Source of the DNA: Hofstenia miamia
Lineage: Eukaryota > Xenacoelomorpha > Acoela
NCBI GenBank assembly: GCA_004352715.1
Contig: SCFE01000070.1
Coordinates: 1,786,057-1,847,479, forward strand
Direction: 5' to 3'
Length of the DNA stretch: 61,423 nt
The notes under the pieces were generated by a model, which made no database searches, had not been told where the DNA came from, and worked only from the letters and a program-made list of their open reading frames with translations. The position numbers were made by a program, and so were the translations under genes. Shown piece after piece: positions 44,751-56,244 of this stretch. Every line of letters begins with the position of its first letter. Position 1 is the stretch's first letter.

Positions 44751-46600
44751 ATATGGCAAGAACAGGAGGAACTGGATAACATCAAGGAGGAACTAGCAAA
44801 ACTACCGTCACTCAATACACCGGATTATAATGAACAATTCATATTAGACTGTGATGCAAGCAAGGTCACCATAGGAGCAACACTAGGACAGATGAAAAAG
44901 GGGAAAGAAGTGCTGATACAATTCTTTAGCCATAAATTACAGGCAAGCAAAGAGAATTACGGCTCCACCAACGTGGAAATGTTAGCCCTAGTTGAGAGCA
45001 TCAGAAAGTTCAGACACTTCTTGATTGGAAAAGAATTCCGAGTATGCACTGACAACAGCGGCCTCGCATGGCTAAAAAAATTTTCGGGAGATAAATCAGG
45101 CATCGTATCCTGATGGATAGAATATCTTAATGAATTCACATTTACAATAGAGCATCGGAAGGGCACCTTACATAGCAACGCAGACTTTTGGACGTCATTG
45201 CCAGAGTACCAGAGAGACGCGGAAAAGATAGACGGAGAAAAACAGCAATTCCAGTTTCTACCACACAACCAATATGACGACCTACCAGAGATCAACGTGG
45301 ATAAGAAAGGTCAAATGGTACTACCAATCATAATAAAGGAAGAAATCTCTGAAAAGGAGATCATAGAGAAACAACAGGACGATGTAATCCTCAATGAAAT
45401 AATAAGGAAACTGAAAGAACCCCAGGTGACGCTATCAAAACTAACAGCAAGCTACTTTGAACACTACAAGTGGAAAACAAACCGAAATGGGTTGCTGTAC
45501 ATTGAAGGACAAAACAATCAAATTGCAATACCCAAATATTTTAAGAGAGATCTTCTATGGCGAATACATGAAAAAGGTCATCTAGGAATAACGCAAACAG
45601 AGAAAACGTTTAATGGGCGATTCATAAAAACAGCAGTAAGAAAAGTAATCGAAGATATCATCAACAAATGCACTACATGTTTGTTACATAACAACCAACG
45701 ATTCCCAACACAAAGAGCACTGCTGGAAAAAATTATTGCCACACAACCGAACGAAATAGTTCACATCAACTTGGAACAATTATGGAAAGATAGCAAGGGG
45801 TATCAATTCTTATTAGTGATGGTGGATAACTTCACGAAATACACAAGGATGATCCCAATGAGGAACACAACTGCAGAAACCACAGCAGAAATAGTAATGA
45901 AGAAGTGGATACTGTGATTCGGCCCAATGGAAACAATCATATCAGATAAGGGACCACAATTCGAGAGCGGCTTATTTCAAGAAATGGCAAAGATGCTAGA
46001 AATAGTGAGTGAAAGAACAACAGCATACCACCCGCAGGCAAATGGTGCAGTGGAAAGGTTAAAAAGAACTCTTATAAAATTGATAAGAGTAACAACAACG
46101 AGGATTGGCGGAAATAAATGGAGAGAGGTGATCAAGATGATAGAATATTTCTATAACACATTGGTACACTTGACAACTGGAATCACCCCATTCAAAGCAA
46201 TGTTCGGCTGAGAGGCAGCTACACCACTATCAATGCAATACACTAACTATAGCAAAGCTCTGAACAATGAATATGTAAACCAATTACACAAACAGATCGC
46301 AGCAATTCATGAAACAATATGTCACAACATGAAGAAATCAGCAGTAAGACAACAGTGAAACTATTATAAAAAAATTTATGGGCACGCGCACAAAGTAGGC
46401 AACAAAGTCTATGCATTTGCACCAATGAAACTAACAGACATGTATCAGGTTCATAAACTAAAAACGGTTTGGTCTGGACCACATACAATAACACAAGAAT
46501 TGCCAAATAATGAATATATGTTAGATAACGGCAGACTATTGCACTTCCAAAATTTGAAAAGAGCAATGGTAGATATTGAAGAAATGAAGATAGATGAAAG
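44751..46600 (+). pseudogene. pol: E5 RNase H and integrase
   Basis: RNase H is well preserved ('FILDCDASKVTIGATLGQ', 'ENYGSTNVEMLALVES', 'TDNSGLAWLKKF'). TGA 45111 stands where E3 has Arg of 'RWIEYLNEF'. Integrase has the finger ('HEKGH' ... 'CTTC'), but the first catalytic Asp is Asn ('VHINLEQL'). The second Asp ('ISDKGPQF') and the Glu ('NGAVERLK') remain. TGA at 45915, 46209 and 46356 interrupt it; the last two replace Arg. The C-terminus reads 'LKTVWSGPHTITQELPNNEY'. Confidence 0.88.
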
Positions 46601-47063
46601 TGCTGAGTTTAAATTAAGCCAAATAAAAGGCAAAGAGGTTATGTACGATATGTATGATTTAGATAGCCTGCCAGAGGAGGAATTCGAGGAAGAATTCACA
46701 GCGGACATCGGAAACGAACAATTGGAAAGGAGAGTGCAACCCCAGAGGGCTGCAAGAAATAAAACTATATATACCCTGAAATATGGGATATAAATTTAGT
46801 AACTGCATTTAGGAAATTAGAGAAGGATGCATCAACCACTCAGGAAGCAAGTGAGGTGCAACCAACCAACCAATGGAATCCTGACCACAAACATGAGGAG
46901 GTGTGTGCACAGAAGTTCTCAAACCGGATGTTGATTCAAGGGCAGAAGGGACGAGAACGACGAGATTGTTAATAGACGACGTAGAGTCAAGAGGTGTCCT
47001 AGTAGTACTCAAGGCCGATTCAAGGGCAACTCAGTTGATACCAGCGGCACAGGTTCACAGCCT
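46601..47063 (+). repeat. E5 integrase tail with degraded GATTCAAGGGC units
   Basis: An acidic segment ('YDLDSLPEEEFEEEF') leads to at least two repeat cores, TTGATTCAAGGGC near 46930 and GGCCGATTCAAGGGC near 47013, with a weaker one between. A 1-bp deletion near 46760 and other indels break the frame. The order acidic segment, repeats, ORF3 matches E3 and E4. Confidence 0.6.
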
Positions 47064-47269
47064 ATGGACTTTGAGCTGAGCACCAGCAGATTGCCTTTAC
47101 GGATGAGGCAGGTAGAGATCTCCTCAGAGACAACATCAGAGCATACAATAAGATCTAGAGAGCGTGAGAAGCGAATGTCCAAAATTGATGGGGAAACGTT
47201 GCACCCTTACTTTATGGCAACCACGAAAATGCGGCACAAGGCGTTCGAAAAATTATCTCTGGAAACCAA
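47064..47269 (+). pseudogene. E5 ORF3, N-terminal fragment
   Basis: The frame includes 'RSREREKRMSKIDGETLHPYFM', the conserved opening block of ORF3 ('KIHPYFIANRK' in E4), and ends at the inserted LTR. It supports ORF3 being shared by LTR families a and c. Confidence 0.7.
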
Positions 47270-47438
47270 TGTAACATCCTCCACCTAGCTTATTACGCCG
47301 TGTCTGATTACTGATAATGAGTGCTCGGTAAATCGCGGGTGAGGTGTTACCAAATTGTTGAACCATCAGACCATCCTCTATTATTAACTAGTTACGTTAA
47401 TCAAATAATTGAGTATTAACTATCACTGTTTAGGTGAC
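47270..47438 (-). repeat. 3' end of a family-a LTR, minus strand
   Basis: TGTAACATCCTCCACCTAGC is the inverted terminus of the family-a LTR. The rest is lost in the gap. It truncates E5 ORF3. Confidence 0.85.
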
Positions 47439-48438
47439 NNNNNNNNNNNNNNNNNNNNNNNNNNNNNNNNNNNNNNNNNNNNNNNNNNNNNNNNNNNNNN
47501 NNNNNNNNNNNNNNNNNNNNNNNNNNNNNNNNNNNNNNNNNNNNNNNNNNNNNNNNNNNNNNNNNNNNNNNNNNNNNNNNNNNNNNNNNNNNNNNNNNNN
47601 NNNNNNNNNNNNNNNNNNNNNNNNNNNNNNNNNNNNNNNNNNNNNNNNNNNNNNNNNNNNNNNNNNNNNNNNNNNNNNNNNNNNNNNNNNNNNNNNNNNN
47701 NNNNNNNNNNNNNNNNNNNNNNNNNNNNNNNNNNNNNNNNNNNNNNNNNNNNNNNNNNNNNNNNNNNNNNNNNNNNNNNNNNNNNNNNNNNNNNNNNNNN
47801 NNNNNNNNNNNNNNNNNNNNNNNNNNNNNNNNNNNNNNNNNNNNNNNNNNNNNNNNNNNNNNNNNNNNNNNNNNNNNNNNNNNNNNNNNNNNNNNNNNNN
47901 NNNNNNNNNNNNNNNNNNNNNNNNNNNNNNNNNNNNNNNNNNNNNNNNNNNNNNNNNNNNNNNNNNNNNNNNNNNNNNNNNNNNNNNNNNNNNNNNNNNN
48001 NNNNNNNNNNNNNNNNNNNNNNNNNNNNNNNNNNNNNNNNNNNNNNNNNNNNNNNNNNNNNNNNNNNNNNNNNNNNNNNNNNNNNNNNNNNNNNNNNNNN
48101 NNNNNNNNNNNNNNNNNNNNNNNNNNNNNNNNNNNNNNNNNNNNNNNNNNNNNNNNNNNNNNNNNNNNNNNNNNNNNNNNNNNNNNNNNNNNNNNNNNNN
48201 NNNNNNNNNNNNNNNNNNNNNNNNNNNNNNNNNNNNNNNNNNNNNNNNNNNNNNNNNNNNNNNNNNNNNNNNNNNNNNNNNNNNNNNNNNNNNNNNNNNN
48301 NNNNNNNNNNNNNNNNNNNNNNNNNNNNNNNNNNNNNNNNNNNNNNNNNNNNNNNNNNNNNNNNNNNNNNNNNNNNNNNNNNNNNNNNNNNNNNNNNNNN
48401 NNNNNNNNNNNNNNNNNNNNNNNNNNNNNNNNNNNNNN
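47439..48438. other. 1000-N assembly gap
   Basis: Exactly 1000 N, default scaffold size. Confidence 0.95.
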
Positions 48439-48484
48439 TATTATTATTATTATTATTATTATTAATATTATTATTATAATAATA
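48439..48484. repeat. TAT/TTA trinucleotide microsatellite
   Basis: An imperfect (TAT)n run directly after the gap. Frames across it are low-complexity artefacts. Confidence 0.9.
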
Positions 48485-49215
48485 ATGGCACTGAATACAA
48501 TTTTGTGAATTACTATAATGGCACTAAATACAAAAATTATTTTAATGGCACTTATTGTTTTTGCCTGATTTTTATAATGGTGCTTAATATTATTACTATT
48601 ATATGGCAAAATGTTTTTAGTATACATAAATTAGATTAAGCAGTAAGTTACATCCATACTAAATATTCTGAATAAACACATATCTTGTATATTTTTCATA
48701 AAAAAACTTTTTAGAGGCACACCCTTGTTAAAGCTGAGATTGCTTAACAAACAATGTTCAGATTGCTCTCAAACCAGGTTTATTTGCTTTTAAGTTAAAT
48801 TTTACATCTAGAAAATGGTTTGCATTGTTTTTTAGAAGAAATCTAGTCCTATATTTTTTAAGAAATTAAAACATGAACCATTATAGGGGAATGATAATGT
48901 AAGCCATTACTGAATCAAACAATTTTGCAGTCATTTTTGCATTAAACAAGTTCAAAAGTTTGTTCTAGTTGTAAAATGTTATGTAGAATAGAATAAATGT
49001 GGTTATAAGTTGATCAAATCATTATTAATTGCACAATCAACGTTTTATTAAGGGTCATTCCCTTGAAGACATTTTCATTAGTGCTATGAACTTGCAAAAA
49101 TCCTGATTGTGATGTGAATAATGCTCAGATCAAACTACTTTTATTCTTTTCTAAACTTTATTTTACATCTAGAAGGTCCATTTCAAGTTACTCTAAGCAA
49201 GCCCAAGAGCTGATA
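48485..49215. other. Non-coding DNA with diverged internal repeats
   Basis: A short unit TAATGGCACTAAATACAAA recurs about four times at 48480-48590. About 48780-48990 resembles 49150-49340 ('TTTTACATCTAGAA', 'AAGCAATTTTG', 'AAAGTTTATTCTAG'), an old tandem duplication running into the start of E6. No gene is seen. Confidence 0.4.
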
Positions 49216-49219
49216 TTTT

Positions 49220-51200
49220 TCAAGAAACCTTAGCATGAACTTTTTGTAGGGCCTGGACAATGTAGGACTTAATCAAGCAATTTTGAACTTGTAATTGCTT
49301 TAAATAAGTATCAAAGTTTATTCTAGGTGTATTTAATGATGGCAATTTTGATAATTTTTGTTTTATGTTGTCCAATTCTTCCTGTTGTTCCAATGTCCAC
49401 AGGAAAGGCACTGACTTTATTATTAGGTGCTTCATCTTGGCTGTTTTGTCAGTTTGGCATGAAGGTCCAGTAATAGTAGAAAAATCCCATTATTCTTTGT
49501 AAGTCTTTTTGTTGTTTATTTTTGATTTCTCTGATCATTTCTCATGCATTATTTTGTACGCTAATTTGTCCTTTTTGTATTATCCTTCCTAGGAATACTA
49601 CTTTTTCTTTTAGTATGATGCATTTGTTTCTGTTTACTCTTAACCCCATTTCTTCTAATATTTTTAGTGTTTTGTCCAGTTTCTGTATATGTTCATCTCC
49701 TGTTTCATTTGTTATTATTTTGTCATTGATGTATGCATTTATGCCATCTTTGATTGTGAGTTTCTTGTTTTTTAATACTTTGGTTATGTATCTTTGAAAT
49801 GTTGTAGGTGTGTTAAACAGACAGAACTCCATGTAAATCCATTCATATAGTCCACATGGTGTTATAAATGCTGTCTTCTCTATATCTTTTGACTAAATCT
49901 GTACTTGTCAATAGGCTTTGCATAGATTTAATATGGTAAAATATTTGTGTTTGCTTGCTTTTTATAGAATATCTTCTATCCTCAGCCATGGGTAAGAGTT
50001 CTTCTTTGTTACTTTGTTTAGTTTTCTGAAGTCTATGCAGAGTCAGTGCTTCTGATCTTGTTTACAAACAGTGTAGGTGCTGCATATGGGCCCTCATTAG
50101 GCCTTATAATTTTTTTTGATGAGTTAATTCAGTATTTTGTTGTATTCCTCTTTTAATTGTTTGAGCACTCTTCTCACTTGCAAATTGATGGGTTTGTCTG
50201 TGGTGGTTATAATTTTATGTGTTTCTCCCACAGATTTACTGACACTAATTTCACCATAGTTGAATATCTTGCTATGTTCTGTAGTACTTCTTTTAATTGT
50301 TCAATTTTGTTTCTGTTTAGATGCTGGTACTCCTCTTCTTTGACTTCTGGAATTTTTCCTTCTATTACTGCTTTTATCTCCATGCCCTTAGTTGGCTGTG
50401 ATGGTGTTCATCCACACGTCCTTTAGTTGACATTGTGGATTACTTTGCGTTTTCACCTGCTCATCCTTTAGTTGACATAGTGAATTACTCACTCTATCAT
50501 TTTCTTCTATTGATTTTCATATCACTTTGATGTTTGATTTTATGTATTTTCCATAGATCTTTACCTTTTTGTATTTAATGTTGACATTTCTGTTTGTTGC
50601 ATTTAGGATTGGTATTTTTCCTTCGCCTTTTCTTATTGTGCGTATGCTTGAGGGCATGGATATTCTTTTTGTATTTATGCTTTTTTGTTCATATATCATG
50701 ATCTCTCCTCTTATTTCTTCTTCAAGTTTTATGGCAGGCATTTTAAACTGATGTGGTAGTAACTTAATGTCTTCTTTAATTTCAAAAGTACATTTCTTTT
50801 TTCATTTTCTTTTATTCTGATTTCTTCTTTTTGAAATTTTTTTGTTCTGTTTCCTTTGTTAATGATACATTTCTTTGTCATTAAGTAGTAGTTTCAAAGT
50901 ATCACTTCATACAGTAACATGTTCATATGTTTGTCAATTACTATGAGTGATTGTTCAAATGTGTAGCTGGATATTCTTATTTTCACTTCTTTTAGTACTC
51001 CTTTTGTATCAATGTAATCTCCAGATTAGTCTATTTTGCAATTTTTCAAGGTAATCTCTCTCAAAGCCTAGTATTGGGTGCACATTTGCCTGTTATGATG
51101 GATGTTACTCCAACTATGTTGATAGTAGCATTTGTCATAATTCCATTAAGCACAACTGTGAAAGTGTTAATATTAATTAGATTTGTTTATATCATTACAA
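49220..51200 (-). pseudogene. pol: E6 pol remnant (protease, RT, RNase H start)
   Basis: RNase H/connection: 'EELDNIKQKLSKLPSLNTP'. RT: a frame at 49542-49832 with the catalytic loop Y-I-N-D (49722-49733) in place of YIDD, then 'KVVFLGRIIQKG'. Linker frame 50517-50741: 'GKIPILNATNRNVNI'. The protease active site near 51110-51140 no longer reads DTG. It cannot be functional. Confidence 0.75.
50381..50480 (-). repeat. CQLKD-type repeats in the E6 protease-RT linker
   Basis: Three cores on the minus strand: TGTCAACTAAAGGATG, TGTCAACTAAAGGACGTGTGG and a decayed CCAACTAAGGGCATGG, spaced about 35-45 bp apart. They occupy the same place as the GRFKG block of E5. The middle one links the E5 linker form and the E3/E4 tail form of the motif. 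Confidence 0.65.
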
Positions 51201-51279
51201 GTGCACAATTTTCTCCTACCAAATTTTCTTCCTCTTCAGATATTACTTCATTTTCTAAGTTTATTATGTCTTTGTCATT

Positions 51280-52440
51280 CTAATAGGCATTCCCATTTTT
51301 ATAATGTTTACCTGTTTTTTACAGTCAGGTGTTCTGTGGAATTTCTGTCTGCAGTTATAATACTTCACGTCATTTTATCTCATTTTTTTGTCCATTTTTC
51401 ATTTTTATCTTTATCACTTTTTCATTTTTCTTTCATTGAATGTCCATATTCATTTTTTAACTGTTTGTTTATCATTTTTCAAACTCATGGTTGTTTGTTT
51501 ATTCCATGTTGCCTTTTTGCATTTGCATGAGTTATTTTCTAGCATTACTTGTTTGTCCACTGCTTTCCTAATCAATTTTTCAAGTTTATCATCAATGTCA
51601 CATATCATTTCAAATTGTTGGTGAATATTTTCAGGAAGTCCTATACTGAATGTAAAAATAAATCATATTTTTCCTCTAGAACTTATTGTTAGTAGTCATT
51701 CAACTTGAGACATGTAGTTTCTGATATCAAATTTTTACATTTGCTTAGTATTGAAAAATTAATCTATATTGATTTTTGAAACTTTCATTTTGATAGTTTC
51801 CTGTTAATAATTTGTAACTCTTTTTTGTTTCTGTGTCTACCATTAAATAGTGTTACTAAGCCACTCCCAATAGATATAGTGGCAGTCTTGCTGCTGCTGC
51901 TGCTTCTTGTGATACCTTCTGTTCTTTCATTGTTAAGTCAAACAATTGCAGCCATTCTTCAAATGTAGGGGAAAAGAGATCTATTTTTCCAGTGAATATC
52001 TGTATTTGAGCTTTGCACAGTGTAGTTTCATCACTCTAATTTTCTGTTAAGATTGATTTTTCAAACTTTTGATTAGTTATTTTCTCCATTTATGTCTCTT
52101 GTTTAACCCTTTTTCTTACTTCTGTTGTTATCTCATTGATTATTTTTTATTTTTCAACTTCTTCATTGATTTTGGCATTATATTGTTTTTGTTTAAGTGA
52201 TGCTCTGTTCCATTGTGGGGCTGTTAGTACCCACTTTGGCATGCTCACTTTTATAGATCTGGTGGTTTGTTTTTTCTTTTGGCTCTCATTCTTCCTAAGA
52301 TAATTTTATTAATCTTAATTGATCTTTTATGTTTTCAATTTCCATTAGAAGTGTGTGTTTGTCTTCCACTAGTCCAGTGTTTTGTACTTCTAGATCTTTA
52401 TATATTATTTCCCATATTTCATTAGTTTTGATGATACATT
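51280..52440 (-). pseudogene. gag: E6 gag remnant
   Basis: Minus-strand fragments resemble the capsid of the other elements ('AAAARLPLYLLG', 'QHYLMVDTETKKSYKLL', 'ESFKNQYRL'), with stops and frame changes throughout. The coiled-coil part is barely recognisable right of 52100. Confidence 0.6.
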
Positions 52441-52456
52441 TGTTTGCATGTACTAT

Positions 52457-52771
52457 AACAAAGGTGTTACCTCACAAGCCACTACAAACTTGATAACAAA
52501 AAATTTACTCACTTCCAGAACATCAAGATAATAGCTAATGACATCAACAGTGCTGAAATCTCCATTCTAAATGAATTTGAACTAATAAAATTTTGTAATA
52601 ATGAATATTACCTTACCTCAGGCTGCATGATATTTGAAAATGACTCCTTTGATGATGAATTTAAATGTAACAAATCTTTGCCTGTATCTTTGCACACACA
52701 ACCTAAACAAATTGCTAAATCTAATATTAATTATAAAGATTGGTCTATTTACATTGTACATTGCCTTTAGA
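52457..52771 (+). pseudogene. Unrecognised ~100-codon open frame
   Basis: A frame without an ATG at its start reads 'FTHFQNIKIIANDINSAEI', 'NEYYLTSGCMIFENDSFDDE' and ends at TAG. The mixed composition looks protein-like, but I recognise no family. It could be an exon or a relic of another transposon. Confidence 0.3.
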
Positions 52772-52997
52772 TACTGCTAAAGTTGAAATAAAAAGCTGTT
52801 GCAACAAGTCACAGAAGAAGCAGTCAAAGGAAGAAAAATAGTCAGCAACAATCAAGTCCACTTGAATCTTCCTGCAGGTTGTTCTTAGGGTCCTTCAGCA
52901 TTCTTGATCCTAACTTAGATGTCTCTAGCTGCAGGACAGTCTCAGCTACTGATAATGAGCAAACACCTACTACATCTTTCCTCTCAACACAAAAAGT

Positions 52998-53291
52998 GTG
53001 GGCACATCATCCTCAAAAATCCCAGTCAAATGCCACATCCTAAGCCAATTTCCATCACAAGCCTCTTCCACTTCTAGCAGCTGTCAAGAGTCATGCTATC
53101 AAGAATACTGGCAGAAAATGTCTATAATTGAAGGCAAAACTATTCACTCTTACTTCATAGTTTCCTGCCACAGTAGATACATCACACACAACAACATATC
53201 TGCAGCCACTCATGATTCTATCTCTAAAATACTATCCATTGGTGAGAACAAAATCAACAGAGAAGCTCTAAAATATCGACAGTTTATCTAA
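52998..53291 (+). pseudogene. Probable ORF3 N-terminal relic
   Basis: A 97-codon frame contains 'SIIEGKTIHSYFIVSCHSRY' followed by 'HNNIS', resembling 'IGKDKIHPYFIANRKIRYNS' of E4 ORF3. A Ser/Gln-rich segment precedes it, as in E4. The similarity is short, so this call is tentative. Confidence 0.45.
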
Positions 53292-54239
53292 GATGTCCTT
53301 TAAGATTTCATATTTGTGAGACTTTAGATGAAATTTTATTAGATAGACTTATGTATCTAAAAAACTACTTTTAGAAATTAAATATCCTAAAGTGTGATAG
53401 TTGCCTAATCAACATTAAACCGAATTGTTTTTGGATATTTACTGCTTGTTGCAAGCAATTGAATATCTTCCTGCATTAAAAGATCAATTTTGCTATTTTG
53501 TATCAGTATTTAGAACTTTCAATTTTCAAAAATGTAAATTTAATGTTAAAACTACTAGTCACATTTTTGTTAGATTGATCAAACTTATTAAATTTATTGG
53601 TATAGAGAACTAAAGAAGAAATAGCTTAACTCATATTTAGGCATATTTTTGCTATATTTTAGTCTTGCACATAAGTCTATTTAAAAAGTGAACATTGCCT
53701 GTGCTCTGAACAACAATGTATTAACATAGTAGGACATGTAGTGACTGCTACAAACCTGCACTTGATTGTTTTTGTAGAATGTAGATCAAATCTAAAAACA
53801 TATTCAATTATTTCCTTGTTATCTGAACATTAAATTAATCTGCTACAAGCTCTGCACTTTGTTAATCTGACACTGACTAAGTGACTCTATGTCTTTTCAG
53901 ATATCAACTTTGAGGAAATGTTTTAGTTTCTTCGCAATGAAGTCCAGTTTCAACAAGTTTGTTAGTGTTTGGGAACATTTTCACTGCCCTAATGATGGCC
54001 AGACTCCACATTGCCATTTTGTTAAAACAAAGTCATCAAGTGTAGCAGTGACTCAATGAGAGGTTTGCACAGACCTATTTCCTCCATAATAAGTCAATGA
54101 CCCAACCTTCAAAGCAGTTGCAGCCATCCACAGACTTGAATGCTTCTTCTCTCTCATTTGCTAAGAAGACAAAAACCAACCACGTGATGGGTGATCTCTA
54201 ATACACTGATTCTCAAGGATTGCCATTAAAGCAAAATTC
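53292..54239. other. AT-rich DNA with a possible BED-finger-like scrap
   Basis: Mostly non-coding. At about 53939-54060 (+), 'KSSFNKFVSVWEHFHCPNDG' and the following residues recall the VW-x-HF-x-DG opening of BED zinc fingers of hAT transposases, but only one of the expected Cys is visible and stops follow. Confidence 0.3.
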
Positions 54240-55390
54240 TGTAGAATCACCCAAAAAGGAATAAGCTGCAAACAAGAGATTAACGTCGAATGATTAATAG
54301 TGATCAGAAATATGATTGTAAAAATTTAGTTAATTATCTTAATCATTTTGTAAATGCAACTAAGTTACAATATTGTACATTCTAAGAAAAATACTGGAGC
54401 CGATTAAGTATTATTTGACAAATTGTAACAAGCAAAATTACGCTTACGTAAGAACAGCCATATTGGCAGAAGATTAATTCAAAATTCAAAATCAGCAGGT
54501 ACTTAAAACTTTTTAAATAAATAGCTTAGAATTTAAGAGAAATTTGATGAACAATAAATTCTTCGGAGTTTATTTTATTTTCATTCTTCATTTATCTGGT
54601 TTGATATTTAATAAAATGTTCAGCTAGGCAAGTTGTGTCGAGTAGTGGCTGGATTCCATCACGGGAGCGATTCAAAGGGTCCTTGTGCCAGTCACGAAAC
54701 AGCACTTATGTTATGGATAGGAGTTTTTCGATTCTTGCCTAGTCTGACTATCGATCTATACATGTACAATTTAATAGATGCTTGAAATGGCTGGATAGCC
54801 AAACCCTAGGAATATATATCTATTCTTAATTATAGGAGACTTGACTATAATCGACTGAATAAATGACTTTACATGTATTGTTATTAAATGTAAGTATAGG
54901 AAACTGCAATCTATTAATTAGTTTACTAAGCCAGTAATTTTACAGTAATGGCTACTTTAATATTAAATAACTGCAGTTAGTGTCAACGCCTGGTTGCTTT
55001 ACTTAATCAATCTAACAAACACTTTACAAAATTGAGTTTAAGTCAGTTACATCTTGACATGAGTACATGCACTGAGCTAATGTAGGGTACACATAACTAA
55101 TTCCCATTGAGCTGAGATGGTGCAGTGGAATTGGTCAACCAGTCACAGAAGAGAGGAACTGTGCTGTGGAGATCGGCGTCAGGCAGTAGCCCACAGATGA
55201 GTCAACAAGGAAACGTCACACAGCTTTGTCACCTAAACAATGATGATTAGTACTCAATTAACCTAACCAGTTATTAAAGAGGAAACGTCTGGCAGCTTTC
55301 TAAATTGGTAAATCCTCACTCGCCATTTACTTAAGTGATAGTTACTAATGATAATGCACTGTGCAAATAGGCCAGGTGGAGGATGTTACA
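54240..55390 (+). repeat. Full-length family-a LTR, 1151 bp
   Basis: TGTAGAATCACCC...GGAGGATGTTACA, the best reference for family a in the window. Left flank ATTC and right flank ATAT do not match. The right flank continues E4-type RT from exactly the point where E4 is interrupted at 35759. Confidence 0.88.
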
Positions 55391-56045
55391 ATATCATCTA
55401 TCCTTGGTAAGGGATAAGCATCTTTCTTTGTCACGTCATTTAGTTTTCTGAAATCTATGCACAACCTATATTTATTGCCCTGTTTTACAAATACAGTTGG
55501 TGATGTGTAGGGGCTTTCACTTGGTCTTATTATCTTATTATCAATTAACTCATTTAAGATTGTGTTGTAATTTTCTTTCAAGTTCTCCAGTACCCTTCTA
55601 CAGGGTAATCTTATTGGTTCATCCATTGTAGTAATTATCTTATGCGTCTCTCCAATCGCCTTTCCCACACTGATTTCACCAAAGTTAAATATTTTGTTGT
55701 GCTTGTTCAGAATTCTTATCAGCTCCCTTTTTTCTTCATTATTCAGATGTTGATACTCTTCTTCTTTAATTTCCGGTATCTGAAATGTTTACTCCTCCTT
55801 TTCTGTTATTATGTTGATTGTTTTATTCACCATCTGCTTTTCAGATTTCACTCGTTTTCCTTTTATGATCACCTTCTCTCTGTTTATGTTGACTATGTGA
55901 TTTGTCGCGATCAACACTGGTATCCATCCACTGTCTTCTCTTATCATGCATAAACTTGACAGAATCGACAATTTTTTCGTATTTATTCCCACTTGATTAT
56001 ATATCATTATCTCTGTATTTACTTTGTCCACTGTTTCAATTTCAC
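55391..56045 (-). pseudogene. pol: E4-type RT fingers and protease-RT linker, fragment
   Basis: Minus-strand reading gives 'SPYTSPTVFVKQGNKYRLCI', 'DVTKKDAYPLPRIDDI' and, upstream, 'SGWIPVLIATNHIVNINRE', nearly the same as E4 35839-36420. It includes the ~65 bp of RT that E4 lacks. It ends abruptly at 56045. Confidence 0.85.
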
Positions 56046-56244
56046 CTGCCAGTATGCTTTGCAAAGATTGAGGCAAGAAAACAGTTGGTATCAACTGGTG
56101 TCATACAGGAGATGTTTGATATGTGGAAGAGGATACATGTCTTTCAAAGTTAACTTGTTCAATTTTTTAAAATTGATACATAGGCAGTACTTGTTGCCCT
56201 GCTTGATGAAGACAGTGGGTGCTGCATGCATGCTGTTGCTGCCT
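56046..56244 (-). pseudogene. pol: RT fragment of E1 type, joined out of order
   Basis: Minus-strand reading: 'HAAPTVFIKQGNKYCLCINF', 'MYPLPHIKHLLYDTS' and, after a TGA, 'LFSCLNLCKAYWQ', closest to E1 RT. It is joined directly to the E4-type linker at 56045, in an order that pol never has, so this is a recombination or assembly junction. The gap begins at 56245. Confidence 0.75.

Larger units (their letters stand above)
39875..47269 (+). mobile_element. Element E5: Ty3/gypsy retrotransposon (LTR family a)
   Basis: 5' LTR, primer site, gag, protease, RT, RNase H, integrase, repeat-bearing tail and the ORF3 start lie in order. It is the same family as E2. Every premature stop in gag and in 44199-46790 is TGA. 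The ORF3 start is cut at 47270 by a minus-strand family-a LTR, so the 3' end is not seen here. Confidence 0.88.
49216..52440 (-). mobile_element. Element E6: heavily degraded Ty3/gypsy retrotransposon
   Basis: Minus-strand RNase H start, RT, linker with repeats, protease and gag remnants follow one another without LTRs. Its RT and linker are closest to E5 ('KVLKNKKLTIKDGINAYIND' against 'KVLKNKTHRMEDGINAYIDD'). It ends in RNase H on the left and in the gag N-terminal region on the right. Confidence 0.75.

Noticed and set aside
40817-46790. TGA recoding (read as an amino acid) in element E5
   Set aside because: TGA occurs at Arg positions, not at Trp, Cys or Sec sites, and the relative E2 has CGA at two of them. 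Other elements here also have TAA and TAG stops and frameshifts. CpG decay explains it more simply.
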